Origin: an uncultured Prevotellaceae bacterium
GTDB taxonomy: Bacteria; Bacteroidota; Bacteroidia; Bacteroidales; Bacteroidaceae
Reading direction: 5' to 3'
NCBI GenBank assembly: GCA_937902455.1
Contig: CALELI010000003.1
Location: 1-23,773, forward strand
Length of the DNA stretch: 23,773 bases
Under the pieces are notes generated by a model. That model searched no databases, had not been told where the DNA came from, and worked only from the letters and a program-made list of their open reading frames with translations. This document shows positions 23,548-23,773 of the stretch, in pieces; positions within the stretch are counted from its first letter, which is position 1, and each line of letters begins with the position of its first letter. The translations under genes were made by a program, and so were the position numbers.

Positions 23548-23577
23548 GTCCTATAACCTACAGCGCGAAGCGTGCTA
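23548..23577 (+). repeat. Dispersed intergenic element, copy 3 of 3
   Basis: GTCCTATAACCTACAGCG followed by CGAAGCGTGCTA. It is preceded by two 7-base units of the GGTTAAA type (23534-23547) and lies just after the stop codon at 23524. Confidence 0.6.
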
Positions 23578-23584
23578 CAACTCA

Positions 23585-23623
23585 CAGCGACTGTCACTTC
23601 ATATCGAAGTCCGGCAGTCGCTG
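23585..23623 (+). terminator. Terminator hairpin at the end of the TonB receptor operon
   Basis: CAGCGACTG (23585-23593) and CAGTCGCTG (23615-23623) are perfect inverted arms. Within the loop ACTTC-ATATC-GAAGT extends the stem. A T-rich stretch (TTGTCTTCTTCCT) follows, as expected for an intrinsic terminator on the plus strand. Confidence 0.75.
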
Positions 23624-23700
23624 TTGTCTTCTTCCTGTTGCAGTCTCATGGACGAAAAATAATGCTCAGGCACACTTGTTCCACCATAGTGTCTGTGAAG

Positions 23701-23728
23701 TTACCACTTTCTGGGGGTAAAGTGGTAA
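23701..23728. repeat. Perfect ten-base inverted repeat near the right edge
   Basis: TTACCACTTT (23701-23710) and AAAGTGGTAA (23719-23728) flank an eight-base loop CTGGGGGT. No gene is seen from 23525 to the edge. The hairpin could be the end of a mobile element, an attenuator or an operator, and the window stops too soon to tell. Confidence 0.6.
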
Positions 23729-23773
23729 GTTATGTTTTGAATCTGTTAAGAACAATTCTTCCGGTGCTTCGAC

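Noticed and set aside
23767..23773. CTTCGAC at the window edge as the start of another TTCGACAAGCTCAGG repeat like the one at 801-834
   Set aside because: Only seven bases are visible, too few to separate from chance.

Overview
The window looks like the chromosome of a gut- or oral-type Bacteroidales bacterium, most like Prevotella/Segatella. Four things point there: seven copies of the Bacteroidetes -7 promoter box TAnnTTTG placed just upstream of genes; start codons without clear Shine-Dalgarno sequences; secreted proteins that end in a short sorting-like tail of the VYNLQG...GGKKVYV type; and Bacteroidales families such as DUF5689, DUF362, DUF3791/DUF3990 and a periplasmic-propeller/AraC regulator. 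No rRNA, tRNA, CRISPR array, integrase or transposase was found.

Left part (1-8.9 kb). The 5' end of a membrane or exported protein runs off the left edge on the minus strand. It is preceded by a DUF362 gene that has lost its N-terminal part at a short repeated motif. Next come a secreted beta-propeller protein (minus) and, divergent from it, a 1006-residue membrane regulator. The regulator has a sensor propeller, a Y_Y_Y domain, one membrane helix and an AraC DNA-binding domain, but no histidine kinase or receiver domain. Convergent with it is a 1259-residue secreted multidomain protein with a sorting-like tail and a strong terminator.

Middle part (9-13.1 kb). An oligogalacturonate-lyase-like (PL22) protein and a GH105 unsaturated-glucuronyl/galacturonyl hydrolase form a small pectin-fragment module. 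They are separated by 260 bases full of short repeats. A compact three-gene unit with overlapping ends follows, DUF3791-DUF3990-DUF3791, which looks like a toxin-antitoxin system with an ADP-ribosyltransferase-like toxin.

Right part (13.2-23.5 kb). This is the most coherent system. A secreted endonuclease/exonuclease/phosphatase-family enzyme is divergent from an operon of five genes: a TonB-dependent outer-membrane receptor, a DUF5689 lipoprotein, a lipoprotein with an OB-fold-like module between two duplicated binding modules, a DNA/RNA non-specific endonuclease lipoprotein, and a secreted protein with several OB-fold-like modules and a sorting-like tail. Together they suggest capture, cutting and uptake of extracellular nucleic acid, with products entering through the TonB receptor. 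That function is inferred from the domains and has not been tested.

A second theme runs through the intergenic DNA. Several gaps hold tandem arrays with a strict 7-base period but different sequences (ANAATGA, AATGAAT, AAATGGT/AAATTGT, GTTAACA, GGTTAAA). Some lie between divergent promoters or in 5' leaders. A separate dispersed element with the core CCTACAGCG...AGCGTGC occurs three times next to gene ends.
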